The notes beneath the pieces are model-generated. The model searched no databases, was not told the DNA's origin, and was given only the letters and a program-made list of their open reading frames with translations. The position numbers and the translations under genes were made by a program. A stretch of 64,000 nt of DNA from Chionis minor (Eukaryota > Chordata > Aves > Charadriiformes > Chionididae): assembly GCA_013398295.1 (NCBI GenBank), contig VZSF01007785.1:372001-436000 (forward strand). The letters are read 5' to 3'. Of this stretch, positions 25,401-37,400 are shown piece after piece (position 1 is the first letter of the stretch; every line of letters starts with the position of its first letter).

Positions 25401-28400
25401 CATCCTTATGCCTTGTTCAGGCTTGAGGTGGCTGTAGGTGGACTGCTGTACTAAATTTTTTATGAAAGATTTGGGTCAACTGGAGAGAATTCAGGGGAGG
25501 GCAGTGGGAATGATTAGAGACTCAGAAAACCTGCTGTGGAGTACTGATTGAAGTTACTGTTTCTGTTTCACATGAAGAAGAGACTTCCAGGGGAGCTTAT
25601 AAGAGACTTCAGTGAGGAAGAGAACAGTCTGTTATCGATCTCCATGATGTTTAGGACAAGAAGTAAAAAGCTTGAATTGCAGCAAAGAGGAGAATAATGA
25701 GGGTAGTGAAGTGCTGGGGTAGACTACTGGTGTGTATGGGGAGATGGGGAATAGAGTTGCAATTGCTAGATGTCTTTAAGAAGACGCATTTGTGAGGAAT
25801 GATAACACTATAGTTTAACAGCCCTTGGGACAGAGGTTAGATGAGTGCTTGTGCTTAGCCCCTGTGATTCTGTGATTACCGTTCCACTGTGTGTTGCACT
25901 GAACATGTATATACATCATTGTCAATAAGATCCATCTAAAAGCACTTCACAGTAAGTCATATAGAGCTCTCATTGATGAAGACATTAAAAGGCTTTATAT
26001 AAGCCTTCATTTATTAACAGCTGAATGTGTTTTAACCTGTTCTCAGGAATCAGCAGAGAGACCTGCTTGATCTCTGCTCAGCAGGTATTCTGTATGGTAG
26101 TCAGGAAGCAGTATGGGAGGAAGGCTCTTGCCTTTAATTTCTTCCAAATTGGACTTTGTGAGACATCTCCAGAAAGTTGTTACTCCAAACGAGGGGAAAT
26201 ACATTTCAAGTAGGTTATATAAGTGTGGTACAACTGTAACATAAAATACCCTGCATAGCGAGAGAGGCACTTGAAAATTAATTTGAGTATGCAGGTGTAA
26301 CCCTCAGGCTATTTTGGTGCTGAGTAAATACCAGTTTAGTTCAAATATGCATTTTTATAGATTTTTATAATCTGAAACTCAATTCTTCACTGTGCCAAAG
26401 TGCACAGATCTCTCGTTGTAACCATTTGAGCAGCTTTGCAGTCATAAGCATGGAAATAGACTTGTCATTCTTTTCCTCAGCAGACAGAGATCTCTTCCTT
26501 CACACAGACTTCTTTTGAGGCTTTATCGTTCCAAACGGAAATAAGCAGGTGCCATCCAGACCTCCCAGCTTGTAGAGTGGATTCTCTGAAGAAAATTCAG
26601 AGCTCTAGTTTGTATGTCTGAATGCATTTTGGCTGAGTATGTTCAGCTGAGTCCCAGGACTGCATCTGCCTTGTGGGAATGGCAGCTTCTTCCTTTCGGA
26701 AGCACTGATTGCAATTGATACCCTGGGAAATTCAGGAGCAGAGCTAAGCTCAAGAAGCCGAGCAGCAGCAGAAAGAATACTATCCCCATATTACCTCATG
26801 GCTTGTTTGGGTTATGAATGTGGTCTTGGCCTTGTTAGATATGACTGGCTTCCACCTGAATAAGAAGGAGGTAGGGGGGGTCAGATCAGTTTGGTACAGG
26901 AACTGCCAGCTACATGTCCCTCACGTGTGAAGACAGGGATGTGGGAAGGGCAGCACAGGAGGTGGCAGAAAATGTCTAAGTCCCTAAGTCTAAGTAGTTT
27001 CTGCCAGCATCGTAACTGTGAAACTCTGTTACCCAATGCTTCCATACAAGTTGCAGTTGGAGATACCAGAAGATGCTGCCAATGCCAAAGAGTACTAAAA
27101 GGTGATGTAGGACTCATCTTCCTTTCCATGGCAGTCTGCCTTAGTCACAGAGTCCAAGTGTTCCCTTCTGTATACTTTTCCCTGAGAATTTCAGGGAAGG
27201 TGCCACCTGTATGTCCTGCATATATTCCATATGGCTATGTTGTTCTAGGTCTGTAGCTGATCTAGGCAAGTTGTAGTCATTCTAACTGCAAGGCTCTGCA
27301 GCAGGAAGGTTTGGCACATCCCTGGGCTTGAAAAATGCTGGGTTTGTTGTTACAAGTTGCATCTGCTCCTTACCTTGTGGTTTTCAGCATAACTATCCAC
27401 AATTCCTAGTTCATGATCGGGGTTGTCACACTTCGTCACTAGTAAGTCTCCATCTCCACGCGCAGAGAAACAAGAGGGACACCAGACTAGAGGTGCATGA
27501 GTGGGCAATAAAGGAGTCTTCTAATTTAATGGTTTGGTTGTGTGCACCCCAAGGCTTTCCTCTAACTTTCCTTCTTTAAGGCCAGACGGTGTTTGGAGTC
27601 TGAGCACAAGGGCAAATTTAACCTGGTGCTCACTAGGGGAGCTTTTTGTCTCAGCTGAGAGAATGTTTCTCTCAATAAACCCGGTACTAATAGGCAACCA
27701 GGAATAGGTGGGTCATAGCTCAGCCCTCTTTGTTTGCCTAAAAACTCTGAGATGGCATCAGGCTAACTACCCCTCCCATGAGAAATGAAAAAAAGAAGGG
27801 AAAAGTATGGTCTGTCTTTTGTTAGACAGACCATATGTAAACTGACATTCCCATGGCTTTAAAGATACTGAAATAAAAATCTTATTTTGTGCAGTTTGAT
27901 GAGTCTTTGCCCTATCATATCAAATGCTATGGGCAGCCGGTTCCCATATGCCAATGTTGTTGAAGGAATTTTTGTGGACAGTTTGAGCTGTTTTTGTCGG
28001 AAATTTAGTTTACAATGCTGATCCCTGTGCTAAGCAACAAAGAAAGGACTGCAGATTAGACAGCGCATTAAGCTTGTCCCTGAAGTACACCTGTAAGTAG
28101 TGAAAGGGTAATCAGGCAAGAAAAATCTTTCCGCTTTCGCAGAAACCCTCAAACAAAACACAAAATACGTTGACTTCTAATGTGGGCTGAGCAAAAATTC
28201 TTTTCCCTCTGTAGACTTCTCAAACAGGGAAAGTACAAAGATTAACATGATGGAGGTTGGTTAAGCTGGTTGGAATCTGCATTGCAAATATTCTCACTCA
28301 TTATAAATCATGTGGGTGGCCTGGCATTGCCTTTTTTGCACTTAAGAGGAGTGAGGTGCCTGTGGCCTCCGCATGTGGGATAGAAGGGATTCCTGCATCT

Positions 28401-31400
28401 GGCTTGTTTCCTAGTTGCAGTGAGGCTGATGTGCCTGGTGCTAATGGAGCTGTGGGTCTTACTCTTCAGAAAAAAAGAGATTTTCTGATAAATACCAGCA
28501 ATACGTAACTAAAACATTGTGAGTTTATGCAACTATAGCAATCTCTATTTGTAAAGGTATATCTCTTCCGCTCTGTGAAGCACTGTGAAGAAATAGCTTG
28601 GTTCTCAGAACCAATATGAGTGTGATGTTCATTACTTATTAGTCCCACTCATCTGCCCTGCAGTTAACTTGTTAGAATCGTCCCTAGACATCGCTGCTGT
28701 GCACTGCGCTCCATGCTCAGACATTGCAGAAACAATCGAGGCAGTGGCTGGAGATACGTATATGAGAAATAAACTTCTTTAAAAAATGTGCCTTGGACGC
28801 CAAAGAGAACTTGTGGTGTACACTTCTAATGTATCTGTAACAGATTAGGTGATACTCATGTACAAAAAGCAGCAGCAACATTGCTGATTTTCTTCATGTC
28901 TGTGAATTTATTGGAGAGGCTGTGTCTGCATTGAACTCAGTTTGCATGAAAAGAATATGTAAATGCTTCTTTAAGGAGACTAATCACCCAGAGAGCTGAG
29001 GAGATTTCTTTTTTTAATGTTAACATTAGCTTTAAGTGCCACTCTTGATTTCTTTTTTTCAGTCAAGTATTCTGTTTTCCAAAAATTACTTTCTCCCTTC
29101 TATTTATGCATCAGTGACCAATAAAAATGATGGGAATAGCTGAAAAATTGACAACACGCAGAAAGTGATAAACGTGTGCTACAGACAAGCAGGGATAGGG
29201 AGAAGTTCTCCTTCCTGTCTTTTCCTTAAGTTCCAGTTAGGAGGTACCATTCATAATAAATTATAAAAGAATTTACAGACAGTTGCACAACAAGCTGTAT
29301 TTGTTTTGTGAATATGCAGTTAGGCAGTGAGCCTGTCTCTCGATAAAGATCTGTGTTTAATGGAGGTGAGAAGCAAGGGGAGAGAGATAAACAAATACAA
29401 CAAATAATTTAAAGTTAGTGTTAGATTGCGATTCTTGAATTTTTATATGTTAAATTTTAAACATGAATGTGCGTTCAAATACTGTGGTTTACATCAACAG
29501 CTGTAAAGGTTGGGAGTTCATACAGTTGATGTGACTCATTTGACATTAGCTGTCATGCCATTGTAATTTAATCATTTATGGTCATCTGTTCATAGCCTTA
29601 GATTTGTTTGTTTGCAGCCAGGAAGTGCATTAAACAGTAGCAATATCTGGCAAAAAAAGGAAAAAAAAGAGCTGTAGATAGGGATAGAGAGATAAAAAGG
29701 AAGGGAAACAAAAGCTTAACAGAGATGTTCAGAGATTCAGAAGTTAACACAGGAAAGAGTTGTGAGCTTTTTATTTTAAATTGGTTGCAAGCCTTCACTG
29801 ATGAATGGATTCACCTATCCTGGGAGAAAAGGATGTGTGTTCCTTCAGCCTGTCTTCAGTAATTGCATAAAGTGGATGCCATTATTTTTGGTTTTCATAC
29901 TCATCTTTCTGTTTTTATTTTGATCTTTTTGGGGTATTTTACTTGTGTTTTCTACAAAGCTAACAGGAGCTTTAACTAAAAGAACTCAAATGGACCAAGT
30001 TCTATAATTTTTCTTGTTTCCTGCTTTTCTTATCATTATCTGGCAGCACAATTAAAAAGCAGTCCCTTTTCAGAAAAGTTCTGTGCACCTCATGCAGATC
30101 CTGGAGCATGTTGATACATCGTGAATAATGATGTCCAAGCTGAAGATAAAGTGCAAAGGTTTTGGATGGCAGAACTATTTCGTGTAGTGAGCAGGATCCT
30201 TGTGTTTACAAAAGTGGCTTTAAATTTATTTTTAGCTGCCAGCCACGGTCTGAATCGAGAAAGATGGTGCAAAATCTTAAGAGCAAAATACAGTGAATGA
30301 GACTGTAGTGCTGATTTTTCCTTTGTGCAGTACTATAGTACTGCTACTCTCTGTGCTCTGGTCCAAAACTAAGACCTGCACTGCAGCAGAAAATGAGCAT
30401 TCAGCACGACAGAACCTGTGAGGTGACCAGCTCTTCACTAGAGAATACATGACATTTTGGGCTATGTTACGGGTATGTTTGGTGGTTTAGAAACTTCTTT
30501 TTCTGTACAGATCCTTTAAAGTGTTTATCTTTGTAAATGTTGTTTTCCAGAATAGCTCATTACTGTGTTTATTCTGGTACCTAAATCCTTTGAGTGTGTC
30601 CCTCTAATGTCTTTTAGCAGTAACAAGTGGTAGAGGAAGCATTACTATAAGTAACAAAAAAAAAAAAAAATCATTTTCTAGCTTGGTGATTTTCAGACTT
30701 TTTTTGATTTGTAGATCTTTCTGTATTTTTCCAACAGAACTTGCTTTTCCCGGGTACTTTTTGTGGGTAGAAGTGTAGTAGTTGTAGCCTACAGACCACT
30801 GTTTGCAAAGCTCTTAATAAAAGAGAGTGGAAATGTCGTGGGTCTAATGATAGGTCTTGGTGCAAGAATTGAAAGATGGATAAGTGATAGGACAAAGGAC
30901 AAATGTGGAAAAGAGGAATATTAGTCTGGAAGGAGAGTCCATGAAAAGGTCAGCTAAGTGCTAAGCAGCAGTCTAAAGGTAAATCAGACGTTAGGATTCA
31001 TTAGGAAAAGGAGTAGAGACTAAGAGGCCATTTTTGTGCCTCCCTCTATATACAGCAATGTGCCCTTGTGGCCAAGAAGGCCAGTGGTATCCTGGGGCGC
31101 GTTAAAAAGAGTGTAGCCAGCAGGTGGAGGGAGGTCATCCTCCCCCTCTACTTTGCAAAGAGCATAAAGAGTCCTGTGTCTGGTTCTGGGCTCCTCACTT
31201 CAAGAAAGACAAGGAGAGAGTCCAGCGGAGGGCTACGAAGATGATCAAGGGAGTGGAGCCCCACTCTTATAAGGAAAAGCTTAGGAACCTGGGGCTGTTT
31301 AGCCTGGACATGAGAAGACTGAGGTGGGATCTCATCAATGCTTATCAATATCTAAAGGGCAGGCGGGAAGAGGATGGGGCCAGGCTCTTTTCAGTGGTGC

Positions 31401-34400
31401 CTGGTAACAGAACAAGGGGCAATGGGCACAAGCTGGAACACAGGAAATTCCATCTCAACATGAGGAAAAAATTCTTTCTTTTGAGGGTGGCAGAATATCT
31501 CCTTCTCTGGAGGCATTCAAAATCCACCTGGATGCAATCCTGTCCAACCTTCTCTAGGTGAACCTGCTTCAGCAGGGGGGTTGGACTAAATGATGTCCAG
31601 AGGTCCCTTCCAACCCTGACCATTCTGTGATCCTGTGATCCAAGCTTTGCTCACATCTTGAAACATGAGTGTAGTTCTGGTCCCTGTCAAAAAGGATATG
31701 GTAGATGTAAAAGAACTGGAAAAGTTTCAAAGGAAAACAGGGATCAAATATGTGATATGACTTCTACTGGAGATTACTATGTAAGCCAGCACTCTTCAAT
31801 CTGGAAAAGAAGGCTGACATGAGATTTGGTTGAGATTACAAAGTCTGCAACACAGAGAGGTTAAAATAAGGTTTACAGGGACTAGGATACACTAATAGAT
31901 TAAGGCCAAGTTCAAAAGAAACAAAAAGAAGTTGCTTTTTGCACAGAGGGCAGTAGATGTGTGGAACTACTTTCTAAAGGATGTGTGACTGCTAATAGCT
32001 TACCTATCTTAAGGGGAAATTGGACAAGTTTGTAGAAGAGAAATTCGTTGAAGAATTGACTCAGGAAGTCACGGAGTTGAAAATAGTTGGATGCTGTGAG
32101 AGTTTTAAGGGGAAGTGTTATGTTTGCTGTGTTCTTATTCACTTTGAGACATCTGCTCATGGCCACTATTGGAGACACGATACTCAGCCTTTGTTCTGAC
32201 CTAGCGTGGCTGTTCTTATGTTTCTTAAAGGTTATTTTTGAGCATGATGTTAATCATGCTAAAGACTTTAGCATAAAAAAGAAAAGCCTAATAAGTGGTT
32301 TTCTAATGAGAGGAGCAATATACCAGGTAATCACAAGATGCCTGTGAGTGAATGGTGTGATATACACCTATAAAGAAGGCACAAATGGTACCTTCATAAG
32401 CATAAAGTACTTCAGATAGATCTGGGAAGCATTCATGTAATTAAACCACTTCCAAAATATTACGTACTGCTCTAGTTGTCTGTATTCACATGCAGAAGGA
32501 ACTACTAGGACAGTTACAGAAACCAAGTGTCTGTTTTACAAAAAGCATGGGTTTTAATTAAATTACGTGATTGGATGCCATTGCTGTGGATCGACAAAAT
32601 GCCAGCAAGGGAAAAGAAGTAATCAAGCTAAAAAACAATATTGGCAGAAGAGCAAATATGTATAAAGTGGCCACATGTGTGTTTAGGCAGAAAACTGGGA
32701 GGATCTTTCTTGCCGTTTGAGCGACAGTTTTGCAGCAGTCCTCCAAGAAACATCATGGGGTTCAAAATAGTAAAACTTCTAGGGGAAAAAAAGCATGAGG
32801 GTGCTCTTAATAGTTAAACTTCTGTAGTTAAACTAAGCGTGTAGGAGAAGTCCAGGAAAGGGGTGCAGAGCTCTATCTGTTCCTTGGAGTTGCTGAAGGC
32901 CTCCAGCTGCTACCTGTAGCCTGCTGTGAGGCTCTGCTGTCTGTTTTGTCTCAGCCAGATTTTTTTATTGTTACTTAGACATTCTGTGTTTCTGTCACTT
33001 CCTGAGCATGGCCTTTCTACTCCTTCAGAGAGTGATTTGGATCTCATCCATCCTTCTGTTTTCTGATCATAGCCATCTTGTGAGATGCAAACACTTGCTG
33101 TTTAGCCAAAAGGAAAAAAAAAAAAAAAGACAGGGTAAGGTATAATGCAGATTTCGGGGTATTTGTTTGCAAGACCAGAAAATAGAAACAGTGACAGCTG
33201 TTAACAGCTTGAACAAATTGTTTGTAGTGGTTCCTTACCAAATAAATATGTTAAACCTTTCCCAGTTTTGCCTTATGTTCTTTTTTCCAAGCTGTTCATT
33301 AATAAAACTAGTAGTGATGATGACAGATTGGTTTTCCAGAAAGCCATGTGTGAAAGTATCTTTAAAAAGAATTACCCCTGGTAAAATTCCACTAAATATA
33401 TTTTAATGTCTCATAACAAAACTTTACAGCCCTCTATCACCATCAACCAAGAAATTCCTATGCTAGTACATATATTTACTTCATCTAGGCATTGTAAGAA
33501 AGGTAAATAATATTCCTGTTGTACAGATGGACTAACTGAGGTTTGAAGTCACGCAGTAAAGTTGTCCTAAGTCATATTTTGAAGTCACGCAGTAAAGTTG
33601 TCCTAAGTCATATATTTTGCTTGTATCAATATAGTACATGGCATCCACAGACAGCATAGGATACCAAAAGAAGGTGTACTTTCTCTCTGAACAAAATAGA
33701 GTGAGGGAAAAAGGTGTTTTACTTGTACATGGTTACTATGTTATCTCTTTGTAAATTTGAGCTGTGTGGGTTACCTTTTTTTTTTTTGCGAGAGAGAAAG
33801 AGACATCCGTGTAGCTGAGTTTCTAATCTGAGCTTTAAACTTAGTGTAGCTTTCAGCATTGCCGGGGAAACAGCCAGGATTTGAAAGGTAAGTTTAAACC
33901 CACACGAATTCTAGTAGGGTGGGGTTTTTTCTCAAATACCAGATTTCTCATCAGTTGAATGGATGAGCCCTTACACATCGGTAGGGTGAGATACTACTCT
34001 ACTAAGACATGTTACAGGGCTGAAGGAGATGAGATTTGTGTATTAGGAGTCAGTATGGTTAGGATGTCAACAGCTTTATCCAAAATATATTTCCAGTTGG
34101 AGTATAGTTCCTTTTATTGTTTAAGTCCATCCTTTACAAGAGGATTTATTAAGAAAACCAAAATCCAACAACCTAAGTCACGATCAAGACTCTGCTGTAC
34201 AGGAGTGTAGAAGTAGCAGGGAATGAACTAGTTAAGGAGCACCCAGAAAAGAAACCATGGGGTCGTCCTTTTAGAGGGCAGTGCGATTGTTAATGTCAGT
34301 GGATTCAGAGGACTTGGAGGAAGTCTGGGAAGAGGTCTCCTACACGGTGATGTGAAGACGCTAATCACTGCACATTCAAAGGACAAGTCTTGAACAAATA

Positions 34401-37400
34401 CACTTTGCTGTAATAAATTAAGCTGTGAAACTGGAGGCGTTTTTTCAGTGCTTGAATTTTAATCACTTTTGTGTCTTTGGCACCAGTTTATATATTTTTG
34501 AGTGATATATACGTGTAAACATGCAGATGATCTGCGCTTGACCTTGTAAGTTGGTGGGTTTTCCAATCACAAACTGATAGTTTTCTTCAGAAAATTTTGG
34601 GATCAGTGGAAGGTTAGTACTGCACAGACAGAATAACTCCACGTTCTTTAGCATTCTGTAAGTCATGATTAGCTTGAATAATGACTGTCATGGCTATACG
34701 TAATGTGTGCTGTGTCACAGTTGATTTATTCTTACTGGTACATTTGGTATATTTGAAAATCTCGACTGTGTAGAGCTTTTAAAGGAATGTACTTAGGCCC
34801 TCTACTGATCATTCTGAGAATAGGAAAGAGGAAAAACTGCCCTGCTTTATGAAAATGCTGGCAAAATTGTTTGTTTGGGAAAAGGGAAGATAAATGTAGG
34901 AATAGAACTAAAACCTGTTCTGTTTAAACAAGGCCATTTCCTAGCATTATTTTTAGGAAGATATAAAAAGCCTAAAATAACAGTTGTAGTAAAGACAAGT
35001 TATCTTGTTTGGAGATTATGTAAAATAAAATCAGTTAAAAGATTGAGTTTGCAAAAAGGCCCTGTCCCAATGCCTTTTTTTCCTTATGTTTTAAAAATGC
35101 CTATTTAAAATCTAGTGCATCATGTATTCAGGCAAGAATCATAACAAAGTTAACTAAGGGCACGTTCTTGACAGTAACACTTGTCAAATCTTCTTTGAAG
35201 TTTTAAGAGTCAATTGAGGAGGTCTTTTACAGTCAGATAATCAGGCAATCTAAGTACAAGTATTTAGTTGATATGCTTAATTCTGAGAAGCTGCTTCAAA
35301 GTGTCGAGTCTGGGAGCACTGCTTAGCATCACTTTCTGCCTCATTTTTGAGTGTGAGAATGTTTTGTGATGTTTTTTAAGTGTTTAATTGTACCATGATT
35401 TATTGAGGCTACAGCTGTTTATTTGGAATTGATCAGTATCATCATATCTTCTTGTATACCATTGATTTCTGTGTATTGATATTTTGGTGCAGACAGTGTG
35501 GTTACTGCACCACACTTCTCTATGCTTGCAGCTTCTTAAACCCTAGTTAATAAATCACGTCAGCTCTTTATTGGCTAATGTGTGTTTACAGTGGTTTGAA
35601 AACATGAAGTGTCAGGCAAGCGTCAGAACTTGCAGAGGTGAGGCAGTACAAGAACATTACAGAACACTATGATGAAAAATGATACAATCCTGTCTCAAAG
35701 TGAAACTATGGGGATTTTAGGAGGAAATAAAGTATCAGGATGGGCTTTATGTTTCTGAAGTCCATGCTACTGTTATTCCTATTACAAGTATTTTCAAAAG
35801 AATTTTTTTATTTTAACAACCCACTTTAAAATACATAGCACAATACTAGTGCAATATTTACTAATTCATCAACTTCCTTCCAGAGTTCTTGTCCTCGTAG
35901 CCTCCTCGCAGCTTCCTTCATCTTGCCTAAACCTTCTTTTTCCTCCAAAACAAGGTGACCTCATCTAAACTAGGTTTGGGAGCAGTCCCTGGTGTATGCT
36001 GTCCCCAAAACTGTGCTACCCCAAACTCTAGGAAAGTCCTTTTTGGCATGATCCACAAACGGACTGGTGAGAGGCAGACAAATAGACAAGCTAGACAGGC
36101 TTGGCCAGTTGCTTGACGCTTTACCAGGCTGGGTATATTTGCTAGTGCTAGCTAGGTGTAGCTGTGGAGCCACTGAGCTTACTCTTCAGTGTTTTTCAGA
36201 TTCCTATTGCTCTTTTCCATGATGTCGTGGACTGATTGTTGCAAACCAAATTTGGCAGTTCTTGTCTGATTTGTTTTGTACTAGAACAGGGGTAAAGGTG
36301 CACAACCATAAAATTAAATAGCGGAGAAATTATTAAAAAATATTGTTAGTTTCTAACCTAATAGCGGAGTCCTGCCATGCCTTGGTACTCACAGATAAGT
36401 GAATGATGCCTGTATGTCAAAATAAAAAGACCCGAAAAATAGTAAGAGAGGAAGAAACTAGAAAAATATGTATGATAATTAGGGTTGCGTTACTCAGTGC
36501 ATTGGACAACACTGGAACACGGGTATGCTCCAGAGGGTTGGAGAGACACACGAGCTCCCCAGGGTGAAGTATTTTGTGAAGTGTTTTTCTTGGTAAAGAA
36601 ATCAATAAAAGTGAGCTTTGCGAAGTCTTTGTACATTATTGCTGAGTTTATCCATAACAGCAGAATTTGTCTTTTTGAGTTCACTGCTCTTTAGCTCTCT
36701 TCCTTTTTCACTTCTTCTTCTTTTCTTTTCTTGTTTTTCCTCTTAATTTTATTTCCTTAGATCTAACTGGCTAAAACCGTGCTGTGGGAGACGAGCAGCT
36801 GTGTGGCAGGTATTTTTGCTCAGTGCAAGTCTCAACAGTTTCCTGGTAGCCTGTGTAGTATTGGTCGTGATTCTTCTGACTCTGGAACTCCTAATAGATA
36901 TAAAGCTTCTCCAGTGTGAGTAGGAGGATTTTTTTTAATTTTTTTTTTTTTTTTTAATTTTGACGAAATAAAGGCTTAACTTGCTGGGAGGTTTTTGAAG
37001 GGGGGAGGATGGTGGGGATTTTTCTTTTTCCTACCATTTAAATAATTACTAGGCTAGGTAAAAAATATGTTTTTGTGGAACCCTGGTATAGTGAAGTCAG
37101 TCTCTTCCTTGTTTTGCTGACCAAATTCAGTATATAACAAATTTTCAAAGGATACAAGCAGAGTTTACATGCAGAGATCCGCACTTATTGTCATTAGTAC
37201 TTGAAAAGGTCTGTCCTTTACAGACATACTCCATATACACAGAAGGAAGATCATTTGTGTGTCGTTAATCTCTGATATTTTTCACATGGATGTGGCTAGA
37301 CAGAGGTGATGAACTTGCTAGGGTATTTCGTGATATTTCTATTATTAATTTACTTCTACTGAGGTGGATAGGAATTGAAATTATGGATTACTATCTTGTA

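Larger units (their letters stand above)
24791..36760 (+). other. TMEM266: TMEM266 long intron with CR1 cluster
   Basis: This is a 12-kb intron. It contains an old CR1 at about 25475-25880, a nested pair of CR1s at about 30945-32227, an MIR-like remnant with a 36-bp duplication near 33.5 kb, perfect inverted repeats near 27.8 and 32.25 kb, and A or T runs at 30657, 33113 and 33776. The rest is unremarkable unique sequence without a supportable gene. Confidence 0.85.

Noticed and set aside
30656..33128. A-runs as tails of processed retrocopies
   Set aside because: The preceding sequence shows no coding similarity, and A-runs of this length occur by slippage.
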